From assembly GCA_036927565.1 (NCBI GenBank), contig JAYESD010000001.1, positions 290,543,560 through 290,607,559 on the forward strand: 64,000 bases of DNA, read 5' to 3'. The stretch is from Tuctoria greenei (taxonomy: Eukaryota > Streptophyta > Magnoliopsida > Poales > Poaceae). The translations under genes and the position numbers were made by a program. Below the pieces are notes generated by a model. The model was not told where the DNA came from. It did not search any database and saw only the letters and a program-made list of their open reading frames with translations. This document shows, one piece after another, positions 45,482 to 55,941 of this stretch (position 1 is its first letter; each line of letters starts with the position of its first letter).

Positions 45482-46746
45482 GATGAACTTGAGGCCCACG
45501 TAGATCCTCTGAGAAACTGTATATAGGAGATTACATGCCAGAACCGAGGAAGTAAACAAGATTTGGCTCCTTTGTCTTTGCACTTCGTTTCTTGAACTGT
45601 AGTGATGTTGTTGAAATATTATTGTACCTCTGCAGTCCTGAAGAATCATTTGCCCTGAATTATTATAGCTCCGTTGAAATATTATTGTGCCTCAGGCAAC
45701 GTCTTTTGCCAAGCAGGTTGCGCAAGCCTCCAACCAAACATGCCCTGAAGGACTACAAGATACTCGTGCGCGCTTGCAAGAAAACAAAAAATGGATGCTT
45801 GGATCAACATTTGCAGCTCGTCTGGTACAAGATAGGTCCGAAACCGTCGGGGCTGAGATTGCTGTTGGTACGCATGTTACCGTACAGCCAACTTTTTAAT
45901 CTCATCGTCCATCAGCGTGGCTTTTAGGGCTGTTATCATAAATTCATAACGGTGTGAGCGAAGCAGTGCGTCAGGCACTCAGGCTGAGGCCACGTCTGCA
46001 TGGGCCAGATGGACACCAAGAAGGGCCCGCTTGAGACCGACCAGGTGTCCACCCAAGTACGCAAGAGCTTGAGAGGTCGGGCCGATGGAGGCCGATCTAG
46101 GGTGGCACTACCGCGGCGACGGCTACAACCACTAGGACCGCCGAGGTGTGGGCAGACCGTCACAGGCGCCGCCGAGGCTGTCCGCGTCGTCGGCCGCTGT
46201 ATCGTCTCCACCCACACCGCCGCGCACCCTGTATCCCTCGACGGGGAGGAGGACGACGACGCTGTTAAGTTTCTGGTTCACGACGCGGGCATGCATGAGG
46301 CTCACGAGTACGCACGCATTCCTGTTCCTCAAGCCTGACGACGCGTCGGTGCACGGCGGCGGAATGATGGCAACGGGCGCCGTCCCCCGCGGCAACGATT
46401 ATGTTCGACGCATGCGTCAATGCTTGCTCATTTGGGATGGCATGCGTCCGATATATGTTCAGAAATTAAGATCAGAACACACATGACACATGTTTCAGAA
46501 AAAAGCAGACCCCGATTTCAGACCGTGCCATTGCTTTCGGCTAACTAATGGTGACTGGAATAAAAGGTGTTTTTTTTTTCTTACTGATGAGTTCCTCCGC
46601 ATTTCGTTCCTTCTCGCAAAGTTCCTTATTTGCTTGAAGTCCAAGGCGGCGGGTCCCCTTCACTTTCGTCTGCCGTGTCGGCGCCCACAAAACCCCAGCG
46701 CAGCGCTCCCCATTCCTCCAATCACCGGCTACGACCCCGCCGCGCG
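45482..46746 (+). other. 3' UTR of the SWEETIE-like gene and intergenic DNA
   Basis: The first few hundred bases are the probable 3' UTR. They contain a short repeat, in which GTTGAAATATTATTGT occurs twice between 45610 and 45690. From about 45930 to 46400 the DNA is GC-rich with overlapping open frames on both strands, none of which I recognise. It could be a decayed gene fragment. No poly(A) signal was placed with confidence. Confidence 0.45.
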
Positions 46747-47274
46747 ATGAACCGCATCCACAACGACGCGGAGCGTCGGAGATGCTACAAACGGCGCATC
46801 CCCATCCTCTTCGCCATGGCCCGGACCCTCTCCGAGCAGTTCGACGCCCACGTCGCCATCGTCGCGTTCTCCCCCGATGACGAGCCCCGTGCGTTCGGCT
46901 CGCCCACCGCCGACTCCGTCCTCCGCACCTACCTCCTCGGCGCCGCCCCGCCTCCCCTTTCCCCTCGCCCTCCCTCCGCCGAGACAGCGTGGGAAGCCGC
47001 GGCCCGCGTGGCCGCGATGAGGCGGGACACGCAGGAGACCCAGGCGCGGGTCGCGGAGGAGCCGGCGCGAGTGGCCGCCGCCATGCGGAAGATCAGGGCG
47101 GCGCAGGCCAGCGTGGGGAAGAAGAACTGGTGGGAGGTGGATGTGGAGGCCCTCGGGGAGGAGGAGCTCCCGGTGTTCGTCAGGGCGCTCGAGATGCTCA
47201 GGGCCAAGGTCCAACGCCGCATCCACGCCACTGCATCAACGCGCCTGCCCCTGCCACGGGAGAAGCAGCAGTAG
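46747..47274 (+). CDS. Type I (M-type) MADS-box transcription factor
   Basis: A single-exon frame of 175 codons. Residues 1-60 match a MADS domain: RIHNDAERRRCYKRRIPIL, then LSEQFDAHVAIVAFSP and RAFGSPTADSVLRTYL, as in plant type I proteins that act in female gametophyte and endosperm. The C-terminal part has the grass-type NWWEVDVEALGEEELPVF followed by RALEMLRAKVQRR. Lack of introns and of a keratin-like domain fits type I. From this ATG the first six or seven residues of a normal MADS domain are missing. An in-frame ATG at 46630 would add 39 unrelated residues that are at least basic near the junction. DNA binding may therefore be weakened. No stop or frameshift is seen. Confidence 0.75.
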   Translation: MNRIHNDAERRRCYKRRIPILFAMARTLSEQFDAHVAIVAFSPDDEPRAFGSPTADSVLRTYLLGAAPPPLSPRPPSAETAWEAAARVAAMRRDTQETQARVAEEPARVAAAMRKIRAAQASVGKKNWWEVDVEALGEEELPVFVRALEMLRAKVQRRIHATASTRLPLPREKQQ

Positions 47275-47702
47275 CTAGTGACGACTAGGGATGAAAACGG
47301 ATCGGATATTTTCCGATCCGTCAGGTATCGGATCCGAAAATATCCGAACTATATCCGTTTTTATCGGATCTTAATCGGATATGGATCGGATATGGAAGAT
47401 CAGGGCGGCGCAGGCCAGCGTGGGGAAGAAGAACTGGTGGGAGGTGGATGTGGAGGCCCTCGGGGAGGAGGAGCTCCCGGTGTTCGTCAGGGCGCTCGAG
47501 ATGCTCAGGGCCAAGGTCCAACGCCGCATCCACGCCACTGCATCAACGCGCCTGCCCCTGCCACGGGAGAAGCAGCAGTAGCTAGTGACGACTAGGGATG
47601 AAAACGGATCGGATATTTTCCGATCCGTCGGGTATCGGATCCGAAAATATCCGAACTATATCCGTTTTTATCGGATCTTAATCGGATATGGATCGGATAT
47701 CG
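47089..47702 (+). repeat. 307-bp direct tandem duplication of the MADS 3' end and the Ds-like 5' end
   Basis: Copy 1 is 47089-47395 and copy 2 is 47396-47702. Each holds the last 186 bp of the MADS coding region plus stop, a short spacer and about 110 bp of the adjacent hAT element. I see a single difference in the hAT part (GTCAGGTATC versus GTCGGGTATC). The junction shows microhomology GGAAGATC. The first stop codon is kept, so the MADS protein is unchanged. Confidence 0.9.
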
Positions 47703-48528
47703 GATATTTGAATTCGGATATCGGATCGGAAACGGTACGGCTTAATATACGTCCGAATGGTCGGATATCCATATTTTATCAGATATATTCGAATAATATC
47801 CGAATCACTTTTTTGACCCATTGACTAACATGCGGCCTGGCCCAAATGCAAATCTGATCTACCCGCCCATCCATAAAAAATTTGTTAGAAGTGGGATTTG
47901 AACCCACATGGCCACACATGAAAAGCTACAGCCCAACCACTACACCAACCAGCTACTCTTGGATGAAGATAGTTTTTTTTTTCGTATTTATCAATACTGC
48001 AACCCATATGATTCGCAATGAAAATATGAAACTGTGGATGAAGCTCTTATGTAATAAACTAGGCATATTTTAAAATAAAAAATATAAAGTTGTAGATTAA
48101 GCTTCCGATTCATACATCAAGGCATTATTATACAGTGTTAATAGAGATCATTAGATACTTGTGGTAACTTATGTGTTATGACTACGAGTTATGTGTTATT
48201 TTTTTAAAATTTTAGTTACATGTGTTATGTGAAATGATGTGATATGTGAAATATTAATTACATGTGTTATGTGTGTGAATTTTATATTTCGTTTATTGTC
48301 TATCATTAACGGTGTGATATGTGAAATGTATTTTCCGAAATAAATATCTGAGTCCGTCCGATATTTATAAGTTTCCGATCCGATGAATCCGTTTCCGATA
48401 AATCCGACATATCCGATACCAAATTCGTTTCTGGCAACATCCGATCCGAATCCGTTTTCGAAACTATTATGTGGATATGGATATGGAAAAGTATTTTATC
48501 CGTCCATATCGGTCCGTTTTCATCCCTA
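47593..48528. mobile_element. Ac/Ds-like non-autonomous hAT element
   Basis: The ends TAGGGATGAAAACGG and CCGTTTTCATCCCTA are those of the Ac/Ds group, and the flanks carry the 8-bp duplication GTGACGAC (47585-47592 and 48529-48536). Many ATCGGATA/TATCCGA motifs lie near both ends. 936 bp, no transposase. A duplicated 5' end lies at 47286-47395. Confidence 0.9.
47882..47960 (-). other. tRNA-like sequence inside the Ds-like element
   Basis: On the minus strand an A-box-like TTGGTGTAGTGGTTGG and a T-arm GTGGGTTCAAATCCCAC are spaced as in a tRNA. The acceptor strands do not pair well, so it is a tRNA-derived fragment or pseudogene, not a tRNA gene. Confidence 0.4.
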
Positions 48529-48536
48529 GTGACGAC

Positions 48537-49281
48537 TATTGTTTTGATCAACTTCATCCCTACTTACCTAATCAGGTTTGCATTGCTGCTAATTGGTTCT
48601 ACTACTGTAGTTACTAATTCGAACTGTGCTTAGATATAAGGTCGTTGCGTCAAGAATAGGGTGCGTCGTTCAATTGGTCCCCAAATTGCAAATGCAGGGT
48701 GGATTTTTGACTGATGGTGAATTTTACTACAGCATCAGCATGTGATTGTTTAGTGATCCATTTTAATATCTGGGGCACGTTTGAATCTGAATATAACTAT
48801 GAGGACGAATTGTTGCTAGCTCTGGTTATAGTCTTAGTAGAGCTTGTTGTGTTGCGTACGCTTGATCGACCGCTTGTTGTGTTCCTAAGCCCTGCTAGAA
48901 AGAACATCAAATATTTTAGGTATGCCATACATATGCAAAACAAATGTAATGAACATGAAGCCATATTAACACGAATTCCTACTAAACACTGATGTTTAGA
49001 CGGTGCCATTGGTGTTCATTTTTCTAGTAGTTCTTCAAGAATTTGGATCATTGGTTGGCACTGGTGGCTGATGTGATCATTATGGAAAAGAAAAAAAATG
49101 GGTAATACCTGTGTTGCATATATAAAAGGGCATTTCAATCTTTTTCTACAATAAAATTTGTACGGTCTATTGTTGGGCAATATCTATTGTATCTGGGCTT
49201 GAATAACTTGTTACGCTCAGCCCGTAACGAGTTCTAGATCAGCCTGTACAATTTTGAATTTGCTTTAGCCACCTGTTGCAT
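48537..49281. other. Intergenic DNA without recognised genes
   Basis: It begins with CATCCCTACTTACCTAATCA, shared with 63154-63180 near the MADS remnant. Short open frames here have no recognised domains. Confidence 0.5.
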
Positions 49282-49430
49282 TACAGGGTCTGGTTCTTGC
49301 GCCCGTTAACAGAGCAGAAGACAGCGAATCTATTATAGGGTTTGATTCATGCGCCCCGTTAACAGAGCAGATGACAAAGCAAACCTACTACAGCGTCTAA
49401 TTTCTGCGTGGCAGGCCGTCTAACAAAACA
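49282..49430. repeat. Imperfect tandem repeat of about 57 bp
   Basis: Two good copies and one degraded copy of a unit containing CCCGTTAACAGAGCAGA lie in a row between about 49282 and 49430. Confidence 0.6.
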
Positions 49431-49434
49431 AGTA

Positions 49435-49512
49435 CTCTTTCCGTTCGAAAATTTTTATTGTTATTCTGTAGTTCAAAAATAAACTACAAAACAATAAATT
49501 TTTATAACGGAT
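49435..49512. mobile_element. Decayed Stowaway-like foldback
   Basis: A self-complementary stretch centred on TGTAGTTCAAAAATAAACTACA with ends CTCTTTCCGTTC and AACGGATG. It resembles the intact Stowaway at 58548 but has damaged termini. Confidence 0.55.
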
Positions 49513-49639
49513 GAATTACAAAGAAATAATTACAAACGAGTGTAGCTTTTGGGTGTTAATTTAAGGGTTCCTATGATTGATTTCAAAGCGCCAGCTATTT
49601 ACAGTCGTCTAAAAAGTAGCAATATACAAAAACAATCTG

Positions 49640-50500
49640 GTCCAAAACTCTCTCTGTCGGTACTCTACGTATCGAATACCCCATGATACCGCAAGAAGTG
49701 CAAGGGAGTTTCACCTGTCAAAGTTGAAGACTTCCATAGGCTCCACGTGTCAAACGGCATGGACCCACCTCCTACATAGGGGAGCTCCGACACTGCCACG
49801 TGTAACACAAGACCGGAGCCAAACCCTCTACATAGGGTAGCTCCGCACTTGACACGTGTACAGTGATTCCGGACCTAACCCCCAGTAGAAGGAAGCCCCG
49901 GTGCCTCCACGTGTATAGCAGCTTTGGACCTACCTTCCCGCAAGGGAAAGCTCCGGAGCTGCCACGTGTCAAGCCTCCGGACCTACGCAACTAACGGGAA
50001 TACATACGGATCTCCAATGATATAAGTATTCAAAAGACTCTTATTGCTACAATTATAAGGCATGATTATGTGCCATTAATGTACTATTAATGGCGCACGA
50101 TCAAAAGACCCTTAATACTGGTAACATCACGATTAAGGCGCATTATCATGTTATTAGGGTGCTTAAACACACTTAATTGTGTATTAGGCAAGAATAACCG
50201 CCGAGGCCACATGTCGGGCCAGGTAACCCATGTAACAGCCATCCCTTGGACTATCAAAGGGATGTGTTGCTCGGTACAAAAGAGGCAAGCTCATACGCAC
50301 GCAAGGACAAGCAAATCTCCAAGACAACAACACACACTCCGTGGAGTAGGGTATTACGCTCAGGCGGCCCGAACCACGTAAAATTCCTTGTGTCATCATC
50401 TTGTTCATAATCTCACTCGCGCCCCAACCAATCAAGAACCTCCGCAGGCTACAATTTAGTAGTACCGGGGGAAGTGTCTTTCGTACGCTTCGACACCCTC
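49640..50500 (+). repeat. LTR-like region with a G-box-bearing tandem array
   Basis: Five CACGTG G-boxes occur at 49744, 49797, 49853, 49908 and 49963, inside a tandem unit of about 55 bp that also repeats GGAGCTCCG-type sequence. Further right, TACGCTCAGGCGGCCCGAACC and CCTTGTGTCATCATCTTGTTC resemble the R/U5 end of grass gypsy LTRs. No partner LTR was found. It is probably a truncated or solo LTR cut by the neighbouring LINE. Confidence 0.5.
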
Positions 50501-50559
50501 CTTCCACAGTGGTACCCATATACTTCAGTTCTGCCAAGTTGGTAGTGGGAAGAACTGCA

Positions 50560-53128
50560 TCAGAAGAGAGTGTATTTCATATGGTGGTTTGCACAACTGG
50601 CATGGTGCTCTTCTGGTGTTGCTGGGAAAGAACCACACAATGCATTTGTCATTGAACTGGGAGGAGTTGGGATACGTGGACAGGCATGAAGAGTTGTTGG
50701 ACTTGGAGGTAGACTTCACTGAGGAAGAGGTCCATCGTGCAGTTAAGGAGATGCCAAAGGAAAAGGCGCCAAGCCCCGACGGGTTTATTGGTCTCTTCTT
50801 CGTCACTTGTTGGAACATAATCAAGCACGATCTAATGGGAGTTTTTCACCAGCTGTCTATGCTCCGGGGCAGAAATTTGGAGAAGCTAAACTCATCGTTG
50901 ATCATCTTGTTACCAAAGAAAGAAAAATCATTGCTAGTGTCCGATTTCAGGCCAATCAGTTTGATACACAGTGTGGCCAAATGTTTCTCTCGGGTCCTTG
51001 CTAACAGGCTTGCACCCAAGCTGGACGACATGGTGGCAGTAAACCAGAGTGCTTTCATCAAGAGAAGATGTATTCATGACAATATCCTGTTTGTCCAAAA
51101 TTTGATCAAAGAACTACAGGGGAAAGGGAAACCAGCCCTTTCATCAAGCTTGATATAAGCAAAGTGTTTGATTCTATCTCTTGGGGTTATCTACTGGAAT
51201 TGCTCCTGGTGTGGGGTTTTGGCAGAAGATGGAGAGAATGGATTACAGTCTTACTGTCTACGGCCTCATCTGCGGTCCTGGTAAATGGTAGGCCAGGCAC
51301 GACCATCTCGCACAGGAAGGGACTCAGGCAAGGGGATCCTCTATCACCTTTGCTTTTCATTCTAGCAATGGATCTCTTGCAGAGATTAATCAAAGTTGCC
51401 ACGAAACAAAAGTTGATGACAAGAGTTTCCAGAAAGGTCCCAGAAGGAGCCATCTCCTTATACGCTGACGATGCAGCACTGCTACTAAAGCCGACGGGGG
51501 GGGGGGGGTACTTGGAGACAATAAAGGGCATTCTTGAGCTGTTCGAGAGGGCATCGGGCCTGCGAATCAACATAGCAAAAATTGAACTATACCCAATTCA
51601 TATTACACCATCAGAAATGGAGCGAATGACAGGCATCATTCTAGGAAGAATATGCGAATTCCCGTGCACATACCTTGGCCTTCCACTCAGCAACAGGAAG
51701 CTCCGAAAGCAAGATCATCAACCCCTGGTAGATAAAGTAGCATCTAGGCTACAACGATGGAAAGGAAGACTTTTGAACAAAGCTGGTAGAATCACCCTAA
51801 TAAAAGCGGTGTTGACCTCCATCATAACCTACCACGCCACGGTGATTCCGCTGCCGAAATGGGTCTTACACAAACTGGATATCATCAGAAAAAACTTCCT
51901 CTGGGCGGGCAACACGGAAGGAAAGAGAAGGGGTTGCGCCCTCGTCAGGTGGAAAATTGTATGTCGTCCAAGAAAACTGGGAGGTTTAGGGATCCTCGAT
52001 CTGAAACCCTTTTGCTCGGCACTAAGGGTCGCATGGCTCTGGAAAGAATGGACAGAGCCCAAGAAAACATGGGCAGGTATGCCCCTACCCTGCAACACGA
52101 ATGAGAGAGTTATTCGAAATGTCCACCGTAACCATCCTTGGTAACGGGAAAAAGATAAGATTCTGGCACGACAAATGGGCCTCAGACGTCCCTTTCATGG
52201 TAATGGCACCACAATTGTTCAGCTTGGTGCAAAGAAAAAACAGGAATGTGGCAGAAGAATTACAAGACAATAGATGGATAAACTCAATAACGAGAATAAC
52301 ATCCCAACAACAGATTGAAGAATTTGTCACCCTGTGGCAAGCGGTTAGAGAAGCTAACTTAACTTAATGCAACAAGATGACAATATAACATGGAGATGGA
52401 CAACAAGTGGGACGTTTTCATCCAAGACCGCATATGAAATACAATTCCAATGAAATTTTTCACCGATACCGTCAGACTGCATTTGGAAGGCACTGGTGGA
52501 GCCAAAAGTAGCTTTTTTCGGGTGGGTTGCAATGCATGACAAGGCCCTGACTGCAGACAATTTGATCAAGCGAGGATGGGATAATGCAGTGGTGTGCCCG
52601 TTGTGCTTAGAGCATGCTGAAACCCTACCTCACCTTCTCTTATCCTGCGAATTTGCCAAAGAGGTGACATCATACATCAGACAATGGTTTCGAGAGCAGG
52701 GATTCCCTCCAGCATTAAGAGTGGACTCAGTGGTGGCTTGCCTGAGAGAAATCAAAGAAAGACTAAGTAAAAAAACGCAGCAAAAGTGTTTGGATTCCTA
52801 CTCTATACATGGTGGAACATTTGGAAGGCGAGAAATGCACTGATCTTTGAAGGTCAAGAAAAAGAGGCGCTTCACGTCGCCATGCTAGCGAAGGAGGACA
52901 TCACCCTTGTTCAAACGTCCTGAACACCATGGTGCAGCATGACACTTGACAAAAACTCTGTGCTCCATTACAAATTACGCGGGGTGGCCCAACATGAGTT
53001 GCGCCACTTTCTGTTTATGTTTGCAGCTCGGATTGTAAGCCGTCCTATTTCTTTTTTGTAATCCATCCAAACTCATTTTATTCCTACTTTAATGAATTTG
53101 GCGCCTGCCGTTTTCTAAAAAAAAAAAA
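50560..53128 (+). mobile_element. 5'-truncated L1-type LINE with reverse transcriptase
   Basis: Plus-strand frames give the reverse-transcriptase domain and then a zinc-binding C-terminal domain. The element ends in a run of 12 As at 53117-53128. The 5' part including the endonuclease is absent. The exact left edge, near 50520-50590, is uncertain and no target duplication was found. Confidence 0.85.
50589..52900 (+). pseudogene. LINE ORF2 remnant: reverse transcriptase and zinc-binding domain
   Basis: 50589-51158 reads EVHRAVKEMPKEKAPSPDGF and SDFRPISLIHSVAKCFSRVL. After a frameshift near 51130, 51164-52144 has GLRQGDPLSPLLFILAMDLL and the catalytic YADDAALLL near 51463. A run of 13 Gs at 51496-51508 replaces a few codons right after it. 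Further frameshifts precede the C-terminal CPLCLEHAETLPHLLLSC (about 52596-52650), the zf-RVT motif. Inactive. Confidence 0.87.
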
Positions 53129-53349
53129 GACATGCTTGAGTTGCACATAAAGTGGTGTACTTCTTTTCGGATTATATAAGTGAAGATGTTATAGGATGCC
53201 GAATACTCTTACCGTTTTGTAACCAGATCGGGATCTTGTGACTCAACATGACATCCAACATCAAAGAACTTTGGCTCATGACAGTCATCCGCACGACACA
53301 CCAAGCAAATACTCTCCATACCTAAACATCATTTTTAAGAACGGATGTA
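53129..53349. other. Intergenic DNA, nothing recognised
   Basis: Short stretch between the LINE tail and the Stowaway MITE, with no features seen. Confidence 0.5.
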
Positions 53350-53448
53350 CTCCATCCGTTATAAAATATATGATGATTAGGACAAATTCTATTTCAATTT
53401 GAAATAAGTTAGCTGTCCTAAATATTATATGTTTCATGACAGAGGGGG
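53350..53448. mobile_element. Stowaway MITE
   Basis: TA on both sides (53348-53349 and 53449-53450). Ends CTCCATCCGTTATAAAATAT and ATGTTTCATGACAGAGGGGG, with inner arms ATTAGGACA/TGTCCTAAAT. Confidence 0.75.
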
Positions 53449-53631
53449 TAATCGTTATCTAAAGATAAAATGTTTCATGTCCACCTGCAAATACAAAGAT
53501 CCCATCCATAACAGAGTAACATATGACGCTTTAAACAACATGTCCATCTAGGAAATTCATAAAAGGTCTAGCATTAAACGAGTAACAATTAACGACTTAG
53601 TAACAGCATGCCCATCGGCAAAGTAAAACAT

Positions 53632-55458
53632 CTAAGCACACAAACAGATAAATGTCTTTATCGTCAGGGAGGATTTTGCAGCTGAACGAAGCAGATTGAT
53701 CAGCTTTTGGACCATCGGGTAAGGGTAGGTGCAGACGATTGTGGCGTTGTTGAGGCAGGCAGCTCTAAACTGTATTTCCTTGGGAGGTTCATACTCCATC
53801 TCTGGGGGCTTCATCTATAGTTGCAACAATATAAAGTGTCAGCGCACTGTTTCTTGGTGCACAAAAAATGAATAAACAGCGGATGACGTTTTCAGTAGAT
53901 CTTGCTTCTTACTGGTCTCAGTGTGACGTTGAGGTTCTCCAGGAAAGGCGCCTCTTGGAGGAACCATTCTACCAGTTGAAAGTCAGCCATGCACCATTCA
54001 CCAAGGACTAGGGTGGTCAAGTTGCTGAAAAGTTGGTCCCCCGGTAATTCCTTACAAGATAACAGGGGCTGCAATCACTCCAAGAAAAGGGAGATGGGAG
54101 CGTCATTGCAGATAAGTGAAATGTATATATATAGTTTCTACCTGCACTCAGAAAGAAGTGTAGATAATTCCATACCTCTGTTATAGGGACATTAATCTCT
54201 ATGCTTTTAGCATGAGAAAGGCCTCCAAGTATATGGTATTTATAACTCTCCATTACCCGATTTATGTCAGAATTAGAAATATTGCTGAACTTCATGACAA
54301 CAGATGCTTCAACTAGCAATGGTAGTTTCTCCAGTCCAACGACTAAGCTCCCTGAATTTATAAATCTCAACGAAGTTAGGTTTGGAGCAGATATCAGCGT
54401 GTCTCCACCAGCAGCAGTCTCTGATGTACAGACTCGTCAAAGAACTTGATGAAATCCTTAAAGGATCAAAGTAGATTCCTTTCAGCATCAGGGTCCGCAG
54501 ATTTGTGCAGTGATCATTGAGCTGATTGAGGTGTGTCGCGGATAGAGAAACATTATGAAGAACCAATGTTTTTAGGTGGCTAGAACTGAGTTTTGTTCTT
54601 GTGTCAAGTCTGGAACTAGTTCTGAGCCGTCTTTCACCACCAATCTGAAGTGATTCAACTCTGTGACTTATTGCCTAGCTGATCCAATAGTTTATATCTT
54701 GAGATTGTGAAAAGCGGACGCTTAACACTTTGAGTGGAGCAGTGTCAGCTCGGCCCTTTAGCAGGCAAGATACAAAGTCGTTGAATGTGTATTCATCACC
54801 ATCAGACTCAACTTGCAGTCTCATCATCTTCAAACTCACTTGCAGTCTCATCATCTTCAAACTCACTTGCAGTCTCATCATCTTCAAACTCACTTGCAAT
54901 CTCATCATCTTTAGACTCACTTGCATTCTCATCATCTTCAGACTCACTTGCAGTCTCATCATCTTCAGACTCACTTGCATTCTCATCAACTTCAGACTCA
55001 CTTGAATACTCATCATCTTCAGACTCACTTGCATTCTCATCATCTTCAGACTCATTTGCATTCTCACCATCTTCAGACTCACTTGCATCCTCAGCATGGA
55101 GGCATGGCACGGCGGTCCACAATTCACGCCACTGCCGGGAAAGAAGCTTGTCCGGACAACTTCCTTTGCTGGCAAGTAGGATAATATATCCTGCAGTACA
55201 CCGTCAGGAAGGCCACTTATTCTACAAGTGGTGTCAGACTTCATACGTTTGCTAGAAGAACCTTGATCACCACTGAACTGCTGATGGCCTGCATTTGACA
55301 TTAGACTTGCTTCACGTGTTTATTCGGGGAAAATAATTAACAAACATGTAAACCACTGTAACAATAAGTATTTATGTACCAGATGATGCCTTCCCATCGA
55401 TAGATTGCCTCTTCTGAACAGGTTCTTCATTTTCTGAAACAGGCACCATTGATGACAT
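53632..55458 (-). pseudogene. F-box/LRR/FBD-type gene, broken
   Basis: Probable exons: 55458-55380, 55288-54142, 54024-53913 and 53813-53632. The protein would have an F-box (ISGLPDGVLQDILSYL), leucine-rich repeats (LKTLVLHNVSLSATHLNQL, then MLKGIYFDP) and a C-terminal part with NLTTLVLGEWCM and EIQFRAACLNNA, the plan of grass F-box/FBD proteins that recruit targets to SCF ubiquitin ligases. Breaks: a frameshift near 55150, an extra base near 54811, a stop at 54675-54677, and frameshifts near 54390 and 54185. Splice sites are still good, so the gene died recently or is a decayed family member. It could also be several short transcribed pieces. Confidence 0.8.
54811..55098 (-). repeat. 27-bp coding minisatellite in the F-box pseudogene
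   Basis: About ten tandem 27-bp units (core CTCACTTGCAGTCTCATCAT on the plus strand) with sporadic substitutions. Read in the frame of the flanking WTAVPCLHAED they encode acidic ASESEDDEN repeats. Read in the frame that joins the F-box to ESDGDEYTFNDF they encode basic/hydrophobic VSLKMMRLQ repeats. The unit has no stop in either frame. Confidence 0.92.
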
Positions 55459-55657
55459 AGTTTGTCTTCCTAAGACAGCCCTGCTCTGTAATTTGTAAAA
55501 AAAATAGAAGTTCCACAGAATTTATCATGTTTTATTTGGATTCCCAAATAAGATAAATAAAGCCAACTGCCAACACACAGATACATTCTTGTCACAAAAA
55601 TCAGGGGTGCGATCGAGAGTTGTTGCTGAGACAGACTTTGGTGGTAATAACAAATAT
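55459..55657. other. Upstream DNA of the F-box pseudogene
   Basis: A stretch between the F-box first exon and the LINE. It may hold 5' UTR. No promoter element was identified. Confidence 0.4.
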
Positions 55658-55941
55658 TTTTTTTGAAAAGGCCATACGGCTCTATATTATAAGCTGATGG
55701 AGAAATAGTACAAATATATTGTTACAAGAGTGTTTACAATGAGGAACAGTTTATCAACCTTGGGCTCCCAGCAAGCTGCCACAGACCTACCAAATCCTTT
55801 ATATCTTTCAGCAATTGGTGTGCTGTACGTGATATGGAGGTGAAGACCCGAGCATTCCGCTCTTTCCATAACACCCAGACTGCCGCAACCGCCACCATAC
55901 GAAGGCCCTTGGCCCGTTCCGATTTGCCTCCCGGTGATAAA

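Noticed and set aside
46000..46486. Overlapping open frames on both strands downstream of the SWEETIE-like gene
   Set aside because: GC-rich and open in several frames without any family signature. Kept only as unassigned intergenic DNA.
47278..47595. Chimeric Ds-like/MADS open frame as a new gene
   Set aside because: It is a by-product of the 307-bp tandem duplication, reads the MADS tail in the wrong frame, and has no own promoter evidence.
47882..47960. A functional tRNA gene
   Set aside because: The T-arm and A box are present but the acceptor strands do not pair and the sequence is embedded in a hAT element.
54811..55098. Regular short repeats that could suggest a CRISPR-like array
   Set aside because: The units are contiguous 27-bp tandem copies with no unique spacers, lie in an F-box reading frame, and the DNA is a plant nuclear genome. 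It is a minisatellite.
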